A stretch of DNA of 64,000 nt, from assembly GCF_028823535.1 (NCBI RefSeq), contig NZ_JAQIYM010000009.1, positions 248,001 to 312,000 on the forward strand, read 5' to 3'. Every line of letters begins with the position of its first letter. Positions within the stretch are counted from its first letter, which is position 1. The notes under the pieces are model-generated. The model had not been told where the DNA came from, did not search any database, and was given only the letters and a program-made list of their open reading frames with translations. Made by a program: the position numbers and the translations under genes. This document shows, piece by piece, positions 41,246 to 49,629 of the stretch. This DNA comes from Pseudomonas serbica (GTDB taxonomy: Bacteria > Pseudomonadota > Gammaproteobacteria > Pseudomonadales > Pseudomonadaceae).

Positions 41246-42211
41246 ATGACGAACATTCACCGCGCCGTTTTCCTCGACCACCCCTCCCTGGACCTGGGCG
41301 ATCTCGACCTCAGCCCGCTGCGCGATTGTTTCAGCGAACTGCAGCTGTTCGCCCAGACCCTGCCCGGCCAGGTGATCGAACACCTCAAGGGCGCCACCGT
41401 CGCCATCACCAATAAAATCCAGATCGACGCGGCCGCCATCGCTGCCAGTCCCGAGCTGAAACTGATCCTGATCACCGCCACCGGTACCAACAATGTCGAT
41501 ATCGCGGCCGCCCGCGCCCATGGAATTACCGTGTGCAACTGCCAGGGTTACGGCACGCCATCGGTAGCGCAGCACACGATCATGCTGCTGCTCAACCTGG
41601 CAACGCGCCTGGCCGATTATCAGAAAGCTGTCGGTCAAGGCCGCTGGCAACAGGCCAAGCAGTTCTGCCTGCTGGATTACCCAATCGTCGAACTGCAGGG
41701 CAAAACCCTGGGCCTGCTCGGCCACGGCGAATTGGGCAGCGCGGTCGCGCGCCTGGCCGAAGCGTTTGGCATGCGCGTGCTGCTGGGCCAGATTCCGGGG
41801 CGCCCGGCCCGGCCAGACCGCTTGCCGCTGGAACAACTGCTGCCGCAAATCGACGCACTGACCCTGCACTGCCCGCTCAACGAACACACGCGCCACTTCA
41901 TCGGCGCTCGTGAACTGGCCTCGATGAAACCCGGCGCCTTCGTGGTCAATACCGCCCGTGGCGGCCTGATCGACGAGCAGGCCTTGGCCGATGCCCTGCG
42001 CAATGGTCACCTGGGCGGTGCCGCCACCGACGTGCTGAGCGTGGAGCCTCCAGTCAACGGCAATCCGCTGCTGGCCCAGGACATCCCACGCCTGATCGTC
42101 ACCCCGCACAACGCCTGGGGCAGTCGCGAAGCGCGGCAACGAATTGTTGGCCAAGTGACCGAAAACGCCCAGGGATACTTCAGCGGTAAGGCGCTGCGGG
42201 TCGTCAGTTGA
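41246..42211 (+). CDS. D-2-hydroxyacid dehydrogenase (glycerate/hydroxypyruvate reductase type)
   Basis: A 321-residue NAD(P)H oxidoreductase. It has the Rossmann motif GHGELGSAVA, the catalytic Arg in NTARGGLIDE, a Glu following in the DVLSVEPP block and the His in TPHNAWGS. The P. putida neighbour at this place is annotated hprA-like (hydroxypyruvate/glyoxylate reductase), the best guess. ATG at 41246 is used; a TTG immediately precedes it in frame. It is followed after 33 bases by rsmC. Confidence 0.88.
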   Translation: MTNIHRAVFLDHPSLDLGDLDLSPLRDCFSELQLFAQTLPGQVIEHLKGATVAITNKIQIDAAAIAASPELKLILITATGTNNVDIAAARAHGITVCNCQGYGTPSVAQHTIMLLLNLATRLADYQKAVGQGRWQQAKQFCLLDYPIVELQGKTLGLLGHGELGSAVARLAEAFGMRVLLGQIPGRPARPDRLPLEQLLPQIDALTLHCPLNEHTRHFIGARELASMKPGAFVVNTARGGLIDEQALADALRNGHLGGAATDVLSVEPPVNGNPLLAQDIPRLIVTPHNAWGSREARQRIVGQVTENAQGYFSGKALRVVS

Positions 42212-42244
42212 TAAACTGCGGCACTTTTTTTCACAGGAGCAGTT

Positions 42245-43243
42245 ATGGATCCGCGCAGTGAAGTACTGCTTCGTCAGGCTGAGTTATTCCAGGGCTCGGT
42301 ATTGTTGGCCGGATTGCCCGCCGATGACCTGTTGGGTCGCCTGCCCCACGCCCATGGCTGGAGCTGGCACGCCGGCGATCAGGCGGCGCTGGATGCACGC
42401 TTCGCCGAGCGCAGCCATTTTGGCGTGGACGCGCCTGAGCGCGCGTTCGATAGCGCCGTGGTGTTTCTGCCCAAATCCAAGGACCTGACCGATTACATCC
42501 TCAACGCCCTCGCCTCTCGGCTGGCCGGCCGCGAGTTGTACCTGGTCGGTGAGAAAAAAAGCGGCATCGAAGGCGCCGCCAAGCAGCTGAACCCATTCGG
42601 CAAACCGCGCAAGCTCGACAGTGCGCGGCATTGCCAGTTGTGGCTGGTCACCGTGGCCAACGCGCCCGCGGCAAAACCTCTGGAAACCCTGGCCCAGACG
42701 TATGAATTGCCGCTGGCCGAAGGCCCGTTGAAGGTCATCAGCCTGCCCGGCGTATTCAGCCACGGTCGACTGGATCGCGGCAGTGCGCTGTTGCTGGAAC
42801 ACCTGGACAAATTGCCAAGCGGCCACTTGCTGGACTTTGGTTGCGGTGCAGGTGTATTGGGCGCGGCGGTGAAACGTCGTTATCCGCACAACCAGGTCAC
42901 CTTGCTGGATGTCGACGCCTTCGCCGCTGCCAGCAGTCGCCTGACCCTGGCGGCCAATGGCCTGGAAGCCGATGTCATTACCGGTGACGGAATCGACGCA
43001 GCTCCGATGGGATTGAGCGCCATCCTGAGCAACCCGCCCTTCCATGTCGGCGTGCATACCGATTACTACGCCACGGAAAACCTGCTGCGAAAAGCAGCCA
43101 AACATCTGAAAAACGGCGGCGAACTTCGGCTGGTAGCCAATAGCTTCCTGAAGTACCAACCGCTGATCGAAGAGCATCTCGGGGTGTGCACCATCAAGGC
43201 CGAAGGACAGGGTTTCCGCATCTACCGCGCCAAACGCGGATAG
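42245..43243 (+). CDS. rsmC: 16S rRNA (guanine(1207)-N(2))-methyltransferase
   Basis: RsmC methylates G1207 in helix 34 of 16S rRNA. The 332-residue product has two tandem methyltransferase domains: a degenerate N-terminal one and an active C-terminal one with LDFGCGAGVLGAAV (SAM site) and the catalytic LSNPPFHVG (NPPF motif). The motif set separates it from RlmG; length is near E. coli RsmC (343). An ACAGGAG-type ribosome binding site precedes the ATG. Confidence 0.9.
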   Translation: MDPRSEVLLRQAELFQGSVLLAGLPADDLLGRLPHAHGWSWHAGDQAALDARFAERSHFGVDAPERAFDSAVVFLPKSKDLTDYILNALASRLAGRELYLVGEKKSGIEGAAKQLNPFGKPRKLDSARHCQLWLVTVANAPAAKPLETLAQTYELPLAEGPLKVISLPGVFSHGRLDRGSALLLEHLDKLPSGHLLDFGCGAGVLGAAVKRRYPHNQVTLLDVDAFAAASSRLTLAANGLEADVITGDGIDAAPMGLSAILSNPPFHVGVHTDYYATENLLRKAAKHLKNGGELRLVANSFLKYQPLIEEHLGVCTIKAEGQGFRIYRAKRG

Positions 43244-43286
43244 AAATTTGTACTTGCCGAATGGATTTTGCCTAGGCAGAATCCGC

Positions 43287-43490
43287 TCCGTCCTAGGGGA
43301 GTAGTCTCCCACGAGCGCCATGCTCGTCCGGCATGCGTCAACATACTTGGTCAACAGGCCATGGCGCATGCGACCCCAGCCTCCGCATCAGACGGAACGC
43401 AGGGTTTGACAAGACCTATGACACGAACACCTTACCCGGGGCGGGAAGGCTGTACGTGTCATAGCCGTGTCGACCCGCCCCTTAGGAAAA
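43287..43490 (+). promoter_or_regulatory. yybP-ykoY type manganese riboswitch upstream of the UPF0016 gene
   Basis: The leader contains the aptamer hallmarks GGGGAGTAG (43297-43305) and CAAGACC (43410-43416 region), joined by a GCATGCG/CGCATGC stem. A P1 helix can form between GTCCTAGG (43290-43297) and CCTATGAC (43415-43422). The same 3' strand can instead pair, perfectly over 10 bp, with CGTGTCATAG (43455-43464). A third stem, GGGGCGGG (43438-43445) with CCCGCCCC (43474-43481), ends next to the ribosome binding site AGGA (43484-43487) of the exporter gene. yybP-ykoY RNAs sense Mn2+. Which state is ON cannot be read directly. Confidence 0.82.
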
Positions 43491-43496
43491 CCCCTG

Positions 43497-44081
43497 ATGC
43501 TGGATTCACTACTGGTACCCACCGCAATCGTTGCCTTGGCCGAAATCGGCGACAAGACGCAACTGCTCGCGCTAATTCTCGCCGCCCGCTTTCGCAAACC
43601 CTGGCCAATCATCGCCGGCATCATCGCCGCAACCCTGGCCAACCACGCGGCAGCCGGTGCGGTAGGCGCCTGGGTGGGCAGTTTCTTCTCGGATACGATG
43701 CTGCACTGGATCCTCGCGGCGAGCTTTGCCGCCACTGCACTGTGGACCCTGGTGCCGGACAAGATGGATGACGACGAGGCCAGTACTGCCCGCAAGTTCG
43801 GCCCCTTCCTGACCACATTGATCGCGTTCTTCCTTGCGGAAATCGGCGACAAGACCCAGATCGCGACCGTGATGCTCGCCGCGCAATACCCCGAGCTGTG
43901 GCTGGTGATCATCGGCACCACCCTCGGCATGCTGATTGCCAACGTGCCCGTGGTTCTGGCAGGTAACTTTGCGGCGGACAAACTGCCATTGACGCTGATC
44001 CGTCGACTGGCGGCGTCGGCGTTCTTCATCCTGGCGATTGTCGCGGTGTACAAGGCGATGCAGAGCAGCGGGTGGGTTTGA
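43497..44081 (+). CDS. UPF0016/GDT1-TMEM165 family manganese exporter
   Basis: A 194-residue membrane protein with two similar halves, each carrying the cation-binding motif EIGDKT (16-21 and 115-120), and six hydrophobic helices, the hallmark of UPF0016. Bacterial relatives (MneA/Mnx) export Mn2+. The yybP-ykoY-like leader directly upstream strongly supports a manganese role. Start MLDSLLVPTA follows AGGA at about 8 bases; a longer frame would run into the riboswitch. Confidence 0.92.
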   Translation: MLDSLLVPTAIVALAEIGDKTQLLALILAARFRKPWPIIAGIIAATLANHAAAGAVGAWVGSFFSDTMLHWILAASFAATALWTLVPDKMDDDEASTARKFGPFLTTLIAFFLAEIGDKTQIATVMLAAQYPELWLVIIGTTLGMLIANVPVVLAGNFAADKLPLTLIRRLAASAFFILAIVAVYKAMQSSGWV

Positions 44082-44112
44082 CGGCGTAGGTCGAGAGACC
44101 GCGTTATCGTTC

Positions 44113-44178
44113 TTCGCGAGCAGGGCTCGCTCCCACATTGGATCGAGTTCAAATGTGGGAGCGAGCCTGCTCGCGAAG
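44113..44178. repeat. REPIN (inward-facing form)
   Basis: TTCGCGAGCAGGGCTCGC...CCCACAT at 44113-44137 with one base insertion, and its inverted partner TGTGGGAGCGAGCC... at 44154-44177. Same family as 24128 but with the GTGGG ends facing each other. Confidence 0.88.
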
Positions 44179-44204
44179 GGGCCGTCAGCAGCGCCGCAGG
44201 GACA

Positions 44205-45023
44205 TCAGTGCTTCCTGGTCTGCTCGTAAAGCGGCATGACTTTCGGAATCGCCGCCTGCAACGAAGCGATCCGGCTCGATGACGCCGGGTGAGTACTCAT
44301 GAACTCCGGCGGCGAACCTTCCGACGCCTTGGCCATCTTGTTCCACAAGGTGATCGCGGCGTTCGGGTTGTAGCCGGCACGTGCGGCCAGCTCAAGCCCA
44401 ATCAGGTCGGCCTCGTTTTCATTGGACCGGCTGTTTGGCAAGGTCATGCCGTAGTTGGCCACGGTATCCGCCAGCGCCAGGGTGTCCGAGCCAAGGCCGA
44501 ACAAGGCACCGGCCCCCTGCTTGGCCATCTCGATGCCATAGGCCTTGGACATTGCCTCACGACCGTGCTCGCGCAGGGCGTGGGCGATTTCATGGCCGAG
44601 GATGGCGGCGATCTCGTCGTCGGTCAGCTTCAAGCTGTCCATCAGGCCGGTATAGAAAATGATCTTGCCGCCAGGCCCGCAGTTGGCGTTGAGCTCATCG
44701 CTCTTGATCAGATTGACTTCCCACTTCCACTGGGCCGAATCGGGACGAAAAACCGGCGCCTGGGCAATCAGCCGATCGGAAATCACCTGGATGCGCTTGG
44801 CATCGTTACTGGTCTTGTCCAGCACACCCTGGCCGCTCGCCTCGCCGACGGTCTTTTGATAGGACTGGGCGTACATCTGATTGACCTGATCAGTGGACAG
44901 CATGCTGAACATGTATTGTTTGCGCTCGACACCTATGGCGCCACCGCTGGTGGTGTTGACCGACTGACAGCCGGCGAGCAGCAGCGCTGCGCCCAGTGCA
45001 CCTACAACCCAAATCTTGCTCAT
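44205..45023 (-). CDS. M48-family metalloprotease lipoprotein (LoiP/YggG type)
   Basis: A 272-residue lipoprotein (lipobox LLAGC, Cys19) with an M48 zinc protease domain: HEIAH at 144-148 supplies two His and the catalytic Glu, and the downstream NENEADLIGLE provides the third ligand Glu. GxxxF and HPASSSRI blocks follow. Close to E. coli LoiP, an outer-membrane protease, or BepA-like quality-control proteases; no TPR region is present, which fits LoiP better. Monocistronic; ends near the REPIN. Confidence 0.9.
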   Translation of the reverse strand: MSKIWVVGALGAALLLAGCQSVNTTSGGAIGVERKQYMFSMLSTDQVNQMYAQSYQKTVGEASGQGVLDKTSNDAKRIQVISDRLIAQAPVFRPDSAQWKWEVNLIKSDELNANCGPGGKIIFYTGLMDSLKLTDDEIAAILGHEIAHALREHGREAMSKAYGIEMAKQGAGALFGLGSDTLALADTVANYGMTLPNSRSNENEADLIGLELAARAGYNPNAAITLWNKMAKASEGSPPEFMSTHPASSSRIASLQAAIPKVMPLYEQTRKH

Positions 45024-45162
45024 CGAACAACTCCGTGAAAACTGCCGCCTATCCTAGGCGTGGAAATGTATCGACACCAGATACACAGGAAATAAGACGC
45101 TTTTTTCAGGCAAAGCTCTCACCGACACAGGAAAAATTAAACGATCGCAGGCTGTGATTTTT

Positions 45163-45786
45163 TCAACCTGGAGTAAGGCACTCCGGCCCATTGAGCTTCG
45201 GGTCATTGACCATGTTGGCCAGCACCCGCTCGCGCAACGCCGCCGGTTCGCTGGCGAGCAGGGCTTGCAGGGCATGCAGCGGCGTCTCGGGGTCAAGCCA
45301 CGCGGCCTGCCCCGCCTCGTCAAGAATCAACGGTCGGCGCTGACTGGCGGCCGGTTGCGTGATCACCGCCGTGCTCAGCCACACCTGCTCCTGCACCGGA
45401 TACGCCTCCCAGATGGCGGCGAAAAACAGCGATGAGCCTTCACCCGGCGTCAGCCAGTACGGCCGCTTGCGTGTGGTGCCGCGCCATTCGTAGAAACCGT
45501 TGGCCGGCAGCAGGCAGCGGCGCTGACGCAGGGCCTCGCGAAACATCGGCTGTTCGGCAACGGTTTCGGCCCGGGCATGGGCCGGGGTGCGGGACAGATC
45601 GGTCAGCCACGGCGGTGTCAGCCCCCAGCGGGCACGGGCCAGTTCACGCTGGCCGTCCTGGCCTGCGCGCAGCATCAGCACCGAATCGTTGGGGGAAATG
45701 TTCCACTGGGCCTGTTGATCGGCCGGAAAACCTGGCAGGGTCGCGAAGTCGCGATTCCAGCGAAACAGGGCATAACGTCCACACAT
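45163..45786 (-). CDS. SRAP-family abasic-site DNA-protein crosslink protein (YedK/HMCES-like) with altered active site
   Basis: A 207-residue SRAP protein. The catalytic Cys2 (MCGRYALF) and Glu100 (GFYEW) are present, as needed to form the thiazolidine crosslink with abasic sites. Compared with E. coli YedK from memory, two usual active-site elements differ: the Asn of INARVET is His70 here (HARAET), and the loop carrying the catalytic His (IHDRRP) is shortened, giving AASQRRPLIL (147-156). The C-terminal block MVNDPKLNGP is kept. Whether crosslinking still occurs is uncertain. Confidence 0.85.
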   Translation of the reverse strand: MCGRYALFRWNRDFATLPGFPADQQAQWNISPNDSVLMLRAGQDGQRELARARWGLTPPWLTDLSRTPAHARAETVAEQPMFREALRQRRCLLPANGFYEWRGTTRKRPYWLTPGEGSSLFFAAIWEAYPVQEQVWLSTAVITQPAASQRRPLILDEAGQAAWLDPETPLHALQALLASEPAALRERVLANMVNDPKLNGPECLTPG

Positions 45787-45821
45787 GGGGCAGCACGACT
45801 CTTGATCAAACGAACGCCAGC

Positions 45822-46082
45822 CTAACAGACCAGCGTGCCGGGAAAGCTTTCCGGTTCATCGCCGGACAGCGGCAGCGCAGCATTGTACGCGGTGATCAGC
45901 TCCCGGGCGTATTCGGCCTGGTCATTGTCCACCGCCAGGCCCAGCAGGCCGTAGATCGGCAATTCTCCCGTGGCGCCCACCAAGTCGCGGCCCACCAGAT
46001 GCGCCTCGACGCCTTCGCTGGCGAGCATGCCTTGCAGCAACTCGCCTTCCATCAGGTTTTCCGGTTCGTAGATGCGCTGCAT
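45822..46082 (-). CDS. DUF2007 family protein
   Basis: An 86-residue protein with the DUF2007 (putative signal-transducing) signature: MQRIYEPENLMEGELLQGMLASEGVEAHLVGRDLVGATGELP. These proteins resemble PII-like or nucleotide-binding folds in some predictions, but function is unknown. It lies 9 bases after the small CPXCG protein gene and probably forms an operon with it. Confidence 0.85.
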   Translation of the reverse strand: MQRIYEPENLMEGELLQGMLASEGVEAHLVGRDLVGATGELPIYGLLGLAVDNDQAEYARELITAYNAALPLSGDEPESFPGTLVC

Positions 46083-46091
46083 GGGTGCCCC

Positions 46092-46274
46092 TCACTCATT
46101 TTCGCTGAAGACTTCCAGAAACCAGTCCTCTCCATGAACCTGCAACACGAATGTGATCGGCCGACAACACACCTGACAGTCTTCGATATAGGTCTGATCG
46201 CCGCCGGACAAGTCCACCGTCGTTTCGACTGTTTCACCACAATACGGGCATTCATAAAGCGCAGTTTCCAGCAT
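46092..46274 (-). CDS. CPXCG-motif zinc-ribbon-like cysteine-rich protein
   Basis: A 60-residue protein with ECPYCGE near the N-terminus and CQVCCRP after about 25 residues, the CPxCG arrangement that suggests a small zinc ribbon. Function unknown; widespread in gammaproteobacteria. It probably heads a two-gene operon with the DUF2007 gene. A plus-strand TATAAT at 46300-46305 just upstream belongs to the opposite direction. Confidence 0.85.
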   Translation of the reverse strand: MLETALYECPYCGETVETTVDLSGGDQTYIEDCQVCCRPITFVLQVHGEDWFLEVFSENE

Positions 46275-46413
46275 CGCGGTCTCCCAGGTGACTTGTGCGT
46301 ATAATCGCCGGTCTATTTGCAGGGCTATTTTTGCCTGACTACTTTTTCAGACCGTGCCCTGCTGGTTTTCGATCAAAACCTTTACTTACCCTAGCCGTTT
46401 CTAACAAGAGAGC

Positions 46414-47580
46414 ATGATGGGCGAATTCGATGCCATCCGACCTTACGACGATAGCGAAGTCCCAGCGGTGCTGGCGCGACTGCTCGGCGACAAGGCGTTT
46501 CTAGATATCCTCACCCACTTCCGCTTCCCGCGTTTTGCCGGCGCCTTGGGCTGGGCGCTCAAACCCCTTATAGCTCATCGACTGCGCCGCGAGTTCGCCG
46601 GCATCACATCGGTGGCCACCTTGCAGGACAAAGTCGAGTACTACGTCGACCACACCATCGAACGCGCCACGGACGGAGTGACATACACCGGTGTGGAGCA
46701 GTTCAAGACCGGCAGCGCCTATCTGTTCATCGCCAACCACCGTGACATCGTGATGGACCCGGCCTTCGTCAATTACGCCGTGTACCACGCCGGCCTGCCG
46801 ACCCCGCGCATCGCCATCGGTGACAATCTGCTGCAGAAGCCTTTTGTCAGTGACCTCATGCGCCTGAACAAGAGCTTCATCGTGCACCGTTCGATCACCG
46901 GTCGGCGCGAGAAGATGGCGGCGTACCAATTGCTGTCGGCGTACATCAACCATTCGATCCGCAACGATTGCGCCTCGATCTGGATCGCCCAGGCCGAAGG
47001 CCGGGCCAAGGACGGCGACGACCGTACCGAGTCGGCGATCCTCAAGATGTTCCACATGAGCCGCAAGGACGAGCCGTTCGGTGAAGTCATCCGTTCGCTC
47101 AACCTGACCCCCGTGTCGATCAGCTACGAGTACGATCCGTGCGACCAGGCCAAGGCCCGCGAACTCTACATCCGCGCCACCACCGGCAGCTACACCAAGG
47201 CCCCCGGCGAGGATGACGTGAGCATCGCCAAGGGCATCACCGGCTACAAGGGTCGGGTGCACGTGAACTTTGCGGCGCCCATCACCGAGCTGTTCGAAGA
47301 CACCAAGCAATTGGCGATCGAGATGGACAAGCAGATCCTCGGCGGTTATCGCCTGTTCCCGGTGCACTACCTGGCCTACGCCCAATGGCAGAATGCCGAC
47401 CCGCAACTGCAGGTACCGCGCGCCAGCGAGATTTTCCCGGCCGACGAACTGGCCAAGGCCCAGGACCAATGGCAGCAACGCCTGGATGCCTGCCCCGAGG
47501 AACATCGTCCGTTCCTGGTGCTGCAATACGCCACCCCGGTGCGCAATCAGTACCGGGTCAAGGCTGGATTGCCGCTTTAA
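46414..47580 (+). CDS. 1-acylglycerol-3-phosphate O-acyltransferase family protein (PlsC-like)
   Basis: A 388-residue acyltransferase. The motif NHRD (108-111; IANHRDIVMDP) is the HxxxxD-type catalytic block in a slightly non-canonical form, and GRAKDGDDRTE is the glycine-rich acceptor region. C-terminal extension (about 290-388) is unusual for PlsC, so the substrate may differ from lysophosphatidate. Two ATG codons in a row start it; AAGAG precedes. Divergent from the CPXCG gene and followed by an intrinsic terminator. Confidence 0.75.
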   Translation: MMGEFDAIRPYDDSEVPAVLARLLGDKAFLDILTHFRFPRFAGALGWALKPLIAHRLRREFAGITSVATLQDKVEYYVDHTIERATDGVTYTGVEQFKTGSAYLFIANHRDIVMDPAFVNYAVYHAGLPTPRIAIGDNLLQKPFVSDLMRLNKSFIVHRSITGRREKMAAYQLLSAYINHSIRNDCASIWIAQAEGRAKDGDDRTESAILKMFHMSRKDEPFGEVIRSLNLTPVSISYEYDPCDQAKARELYIRATTGSYTKAPGEDDVSIAKGITGYKGRVHVNFAAPITELFEDTKQLAIEMDKQILGGYRLFPVHYLAYAQWQNADPQLQVPRASEIFPADELAKAQDQWQQRLDACPEEHRPFLVLQYATPVRNQYRVKAGLPL

Positions 47581-47594
47581 CCGCGGATACGACA

Positions 47595-47619
47595 ACGGCG
47601 CCCTCGGGCGCCGTTTTTA
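47595..47619 (+). terminator. Intrinsic terminator after the acyltransferase gene
   Basis: Perfect 9-bp stem ACGGCGCCC / GGGCGCCGT with a 2-base loop (47595-47614) followed by TTTTT. Confidence 0.9.
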
Positions 47620-47626
47620 TTGGTTT

Positions 47627-47664
47627 GACCTGTAGGCGCTGCCGCAGGCTGCGATCTTTTGCTT
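47627..47664. repeat. Pseudomonad REP-like sequence, second family
   Basis: TGTAGGCGCTGCCGCAGGC with following TGCGATCTTTTG matches the common 'GTAGGAGCTGCCGAAGGCTGCGATCTTTTG' repeat of fluorescent pseudomonads. Single copy with an imperfect central hairpin (GCGCTGCCGCAGGC). Confidence 0.6.
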
Positions 47665-47943
47665 CTAGACCTGGGTGCTGATCCACGACACCAGCAACGC
47701 CAGCGCCATGCAGGCAAAGCCAAAGCGGTAGAAAAACCGATTCATGCGCAGGGTTGCCCAATCCAGCGTCGGCTCCTGGCTTGGGCTGCTCTGGCGTTGC
47801 GATTGCAGACTGGCCATTGCGCGCTGTTCGCGGCGACGGGTGGCGTGCAGCAACCAACCGCCCGGGAAGGCCAGCAGCAGGGCCAGCAGATTGATCAATT
47901 TGGCGGGATGGGCGGTAAACAGCGTCATCAAATGCAGCGACAT
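47665..47943 (-). CDS. Small membrane protein of unknown function
   Basis: A 92-residue protein with two hydrophobic segments (about 10-35 and 73-92) separated by a charged, Arg/Gln/Ser-rich stretch. I do not recognise a family. The ATG at 47943 has GAGG 6-7 bases upstream; a TTG four codons earlier is an alternative. Codon use is Pseudomonas-like. The gene lies after an intrinsic terminator on the other strand and starts about 180 bases from the YajG stop. Confidence 0.6.
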   Translation of the reverse strand: MSLHLMTLFTAHPAKLINLLALLLAFPGGWLLHATRRREQRAMASLQSQRQSSPSQEPTLDWATLRMNRFFYRFGFACMALALLVSWISTQV

Positions 47944-48069
47944 CACAAACCTCAAACGAAACCGGGGGCGGCAGGCACCTCACCGGTGACCGCGGGCGAA
48001 TTCTACCGAAAGCCTGCGTCCCTGCCCTGCCTTTCCGACAATTAACGATTCAAATGACCAGTGGCCATG

Positions 48070-48104
48070 AAAAAAGCCCGGGGCCATTGCTGGCGCCGGG
48101 CTTG
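48070..48104 (-). terminator. Terminator after the YajG-family gene
   Basis: Stem GCCCGG (48076-48081) / CCGGGC (48096-48101), extended by GGCC/GGC pairing, with a run of T on the minus strand (plus-strand A-run 48070-48075). Confidence 0.75.
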
Positions 48105-48123
48105 GGGGCATCTGGCGAATGTT

Positions 48124-48708
48124 TTACTCGCCGAGAACCTGACCCACGGTCGGGTCCTTGAACAAGCGGGTCAACGCATCGCTCAACACGTCGCTGACCA
48201 GCTTGGTGTTGGTTTCCTGATTCGGCGCCATGCCGAAACGCTGGTCCAGGGACGCGCCATAACGACCGCTGTAGCGACGGTTGGCATTCTGCACATCGGA
48301 GCGGAAGGTCGCGCCAATGGTTGCCTCGGTCACGTACATGCCCTCTTTGGGCGACTGGTACTTCAATTCGGCCAGCGTCACGGTGATCTGCGGCGCGTTC
48401 GCCGCATTGGCCGTCGGGGTGAAGCCCAGCAACCGCACGGCCGCTTCGGCCTGCGCCTGCAGTTTCGGCAAGATCTGCGCGCCCTGCACGGTAATCGCGC
48501 TGGTCTCCGGGTACAGGCCGCCACGGGTGCCCAGGGTTGGCGACGGACGACCGTCGACCACGCGCACCACCACCGGCTGGCCGCGGCCGACCGGCGCCAG
48601 TTGGGCCGTCAGCTTGGGTTCCGGGTTCAGTTGTTGCGGGCTGTGGGCGCAGCCGACCAACGTCAAGCTGGTCACAGTGATCAAACCGAACAACAGGCGT
48701 TGCAACAT
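48124..48708 (-). CDS. YajG-family lipoprotein
   Basis: A 194-residue lipoprotein with lipobox LVGC (Cys20) and the YajG family features (VVVRVVDGRPSPTLGTRGGLY, LNPEPKLTAQLAPVG, and a C-terminal FKDPTVGQVLGE). Outer-membrane lipoprotein of unknown function. Start MLQRLLF follows GGAGAGAAGAG; the longer frame upstream has no signal. A terminator follows. Confidence 0.88.
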   Translation of the reverse strand: MLQRLLFGLITVTSLTLVGCAHSPQQLNPEPKLTAQLAPVGRGQPVVVRVVDGRPSPTLGTRGGLYPETSAITVQGAQILPKLQAQAEAAVRLLGFTPTANAANAPQITVTLAELKYQSPKEGMYVTEATIGATFRSDVQNANRRYSGRYGASLDQRFGMAPNQETNTKLVSDVLSDALTRLFKDPTVGQVLGE

Positions 48709-48907
48709 ACTCTTCTCTCCAGAATCAGGCACTAACAGGCTCGCAGTATAGCGGTGCGCCGCTGCAGCGAACCAGCGCAACAATTGAGGAAAGTTCTGAC
48801 AAATCTTTCAGAATCCGCTGCCTGTCACGCACCTGTCATCACCCATACACTTGTGCGTCACGGCTCGCTGGCACTCTTCTCAGCAGTCCCCCACAAGGTA
48901 CTTCGCC

Positions 48908-49141
48908 ATGCGCTTTCTCGTCTCGCTGTTCGCCCCACGCCCACGGCACCGCAGCTTTGCCCTGCTCGACAGCAACGGCCTTTGCCAGGCATTCAAGCAG
49001 TGCAGCCTCCAGCCCATGGGCGATGGTTGGGTCGAAATCGAAGAAATTCGCCTCAACTGGCTGCAGCAACCCCTGCCCGCCAGTGCCCGCGTGGGCCAGC
49101 ATCCACCTCGTTCACAGGCTCGGCAGCTGATGGCGACCTGA
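48908..49141 (+). CDS. Small conserved-looking hypothetical protein
   Basis: A 77-residue protein with AAGGT 8 bases before ATG. It reads MRFLVSLFAPRPRHRSFALL..., contains WVEIEEIRLNWL, and has no recognised domain or strong membrane segment. Codon use fits a real gene. It seems to be the type of small open frame kept between the YajG gene and mqo in pseudomonads, but I cannot confirm conservation. Confidence 0.5.
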   Translation: MRFLVSLFAPRPRHRSFALLDSNGLCQAFKQCSLQPMGDGWVEIEEIRLNWLQQPLPASARVGQHPPRSQARQLMAT

Positions 49142-49305
49142 CCAGACGCCTAATAAAAGTCATTAAACACGACCAATTCCCTGCGTTTCTTCGCTACAAT
49201 CTCCCCCCGATTATAAGGACGTCTCCTGATCGGGCCTCGCAGCATCGTCATTGCTTCGGTTTTGGCACCCCGCACCGCCCACAGAGAGCCGCCCACACAG
49301 ATCGA

Positions 49306-49497
49306 GTGAAGCTGGCGCGCTTGCTGTTCCTCAAGCACAACACCACTTTGCGCGAATCTGCAGAGCTGTCATTACGCTCGGTCACTGAGCTGTTTGCCCG
49401 TATCGCCTGCCTGGAATTTCCTGGCGGCGGACCATTCGGGCACGGTGCCAGGCTGGGACAGCCCTTTTTTGAGGTTCACGTCTTCAAAAGAGCGTGA
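49306..49497 (+). CDS. Possible small protein (63 residues) ahead of mqo
   Basis: GTG start with no clear ribosome binding site. The product has an amphipathic helix-like stretch (HNTTLRESAELSLRSVTELFARI) and a glycine-rich tail. Third-position GC is coding-like in its first half. It may be a real small gene, a remnant, or chance; not recognised. Confidence 0.3.
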   Translation: MKLARLLFLKHNTTLRESAELSLRSVTELFARIACLEFPGGGPFGHGARLGQPFFEVHVFKRA

Positions 49498-49539
49498 AAA
49501 AAACGGGTTTTCACAACTTCACAAGAGTGTGGCGAGCAA

Positions 49540-49629
49540 ATGAATAGTTTTGCGTCTGAATATGCACCATTAGCGTCCAGTACAGCCCAACGACACAGGA
49601 CCGAGTACACCTCGAATACCGGAGCCTGA
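49540..49629 (+). CDS. Possible leader peptide upstream of mqo (29 codons)
   Basis: ATG with GGCGAG four bases upstream; the peptide MNSFASEYAPLASS... ends 252 bases before mqo. No stop-linked terminator was found between. It could be a regulatory leader peptide; no recognised family. Confidence 0.25.
   Translation: MNSFASEYAPLASSTAQRHRTEYTSNTGA

Noticed and set aside
48754..49305. Longer frame reaching the 63-codon GTG frame at 49306
   Set aside because: Crosses the better-supported small gene at 48908 in another frame and has shadow-like composition.
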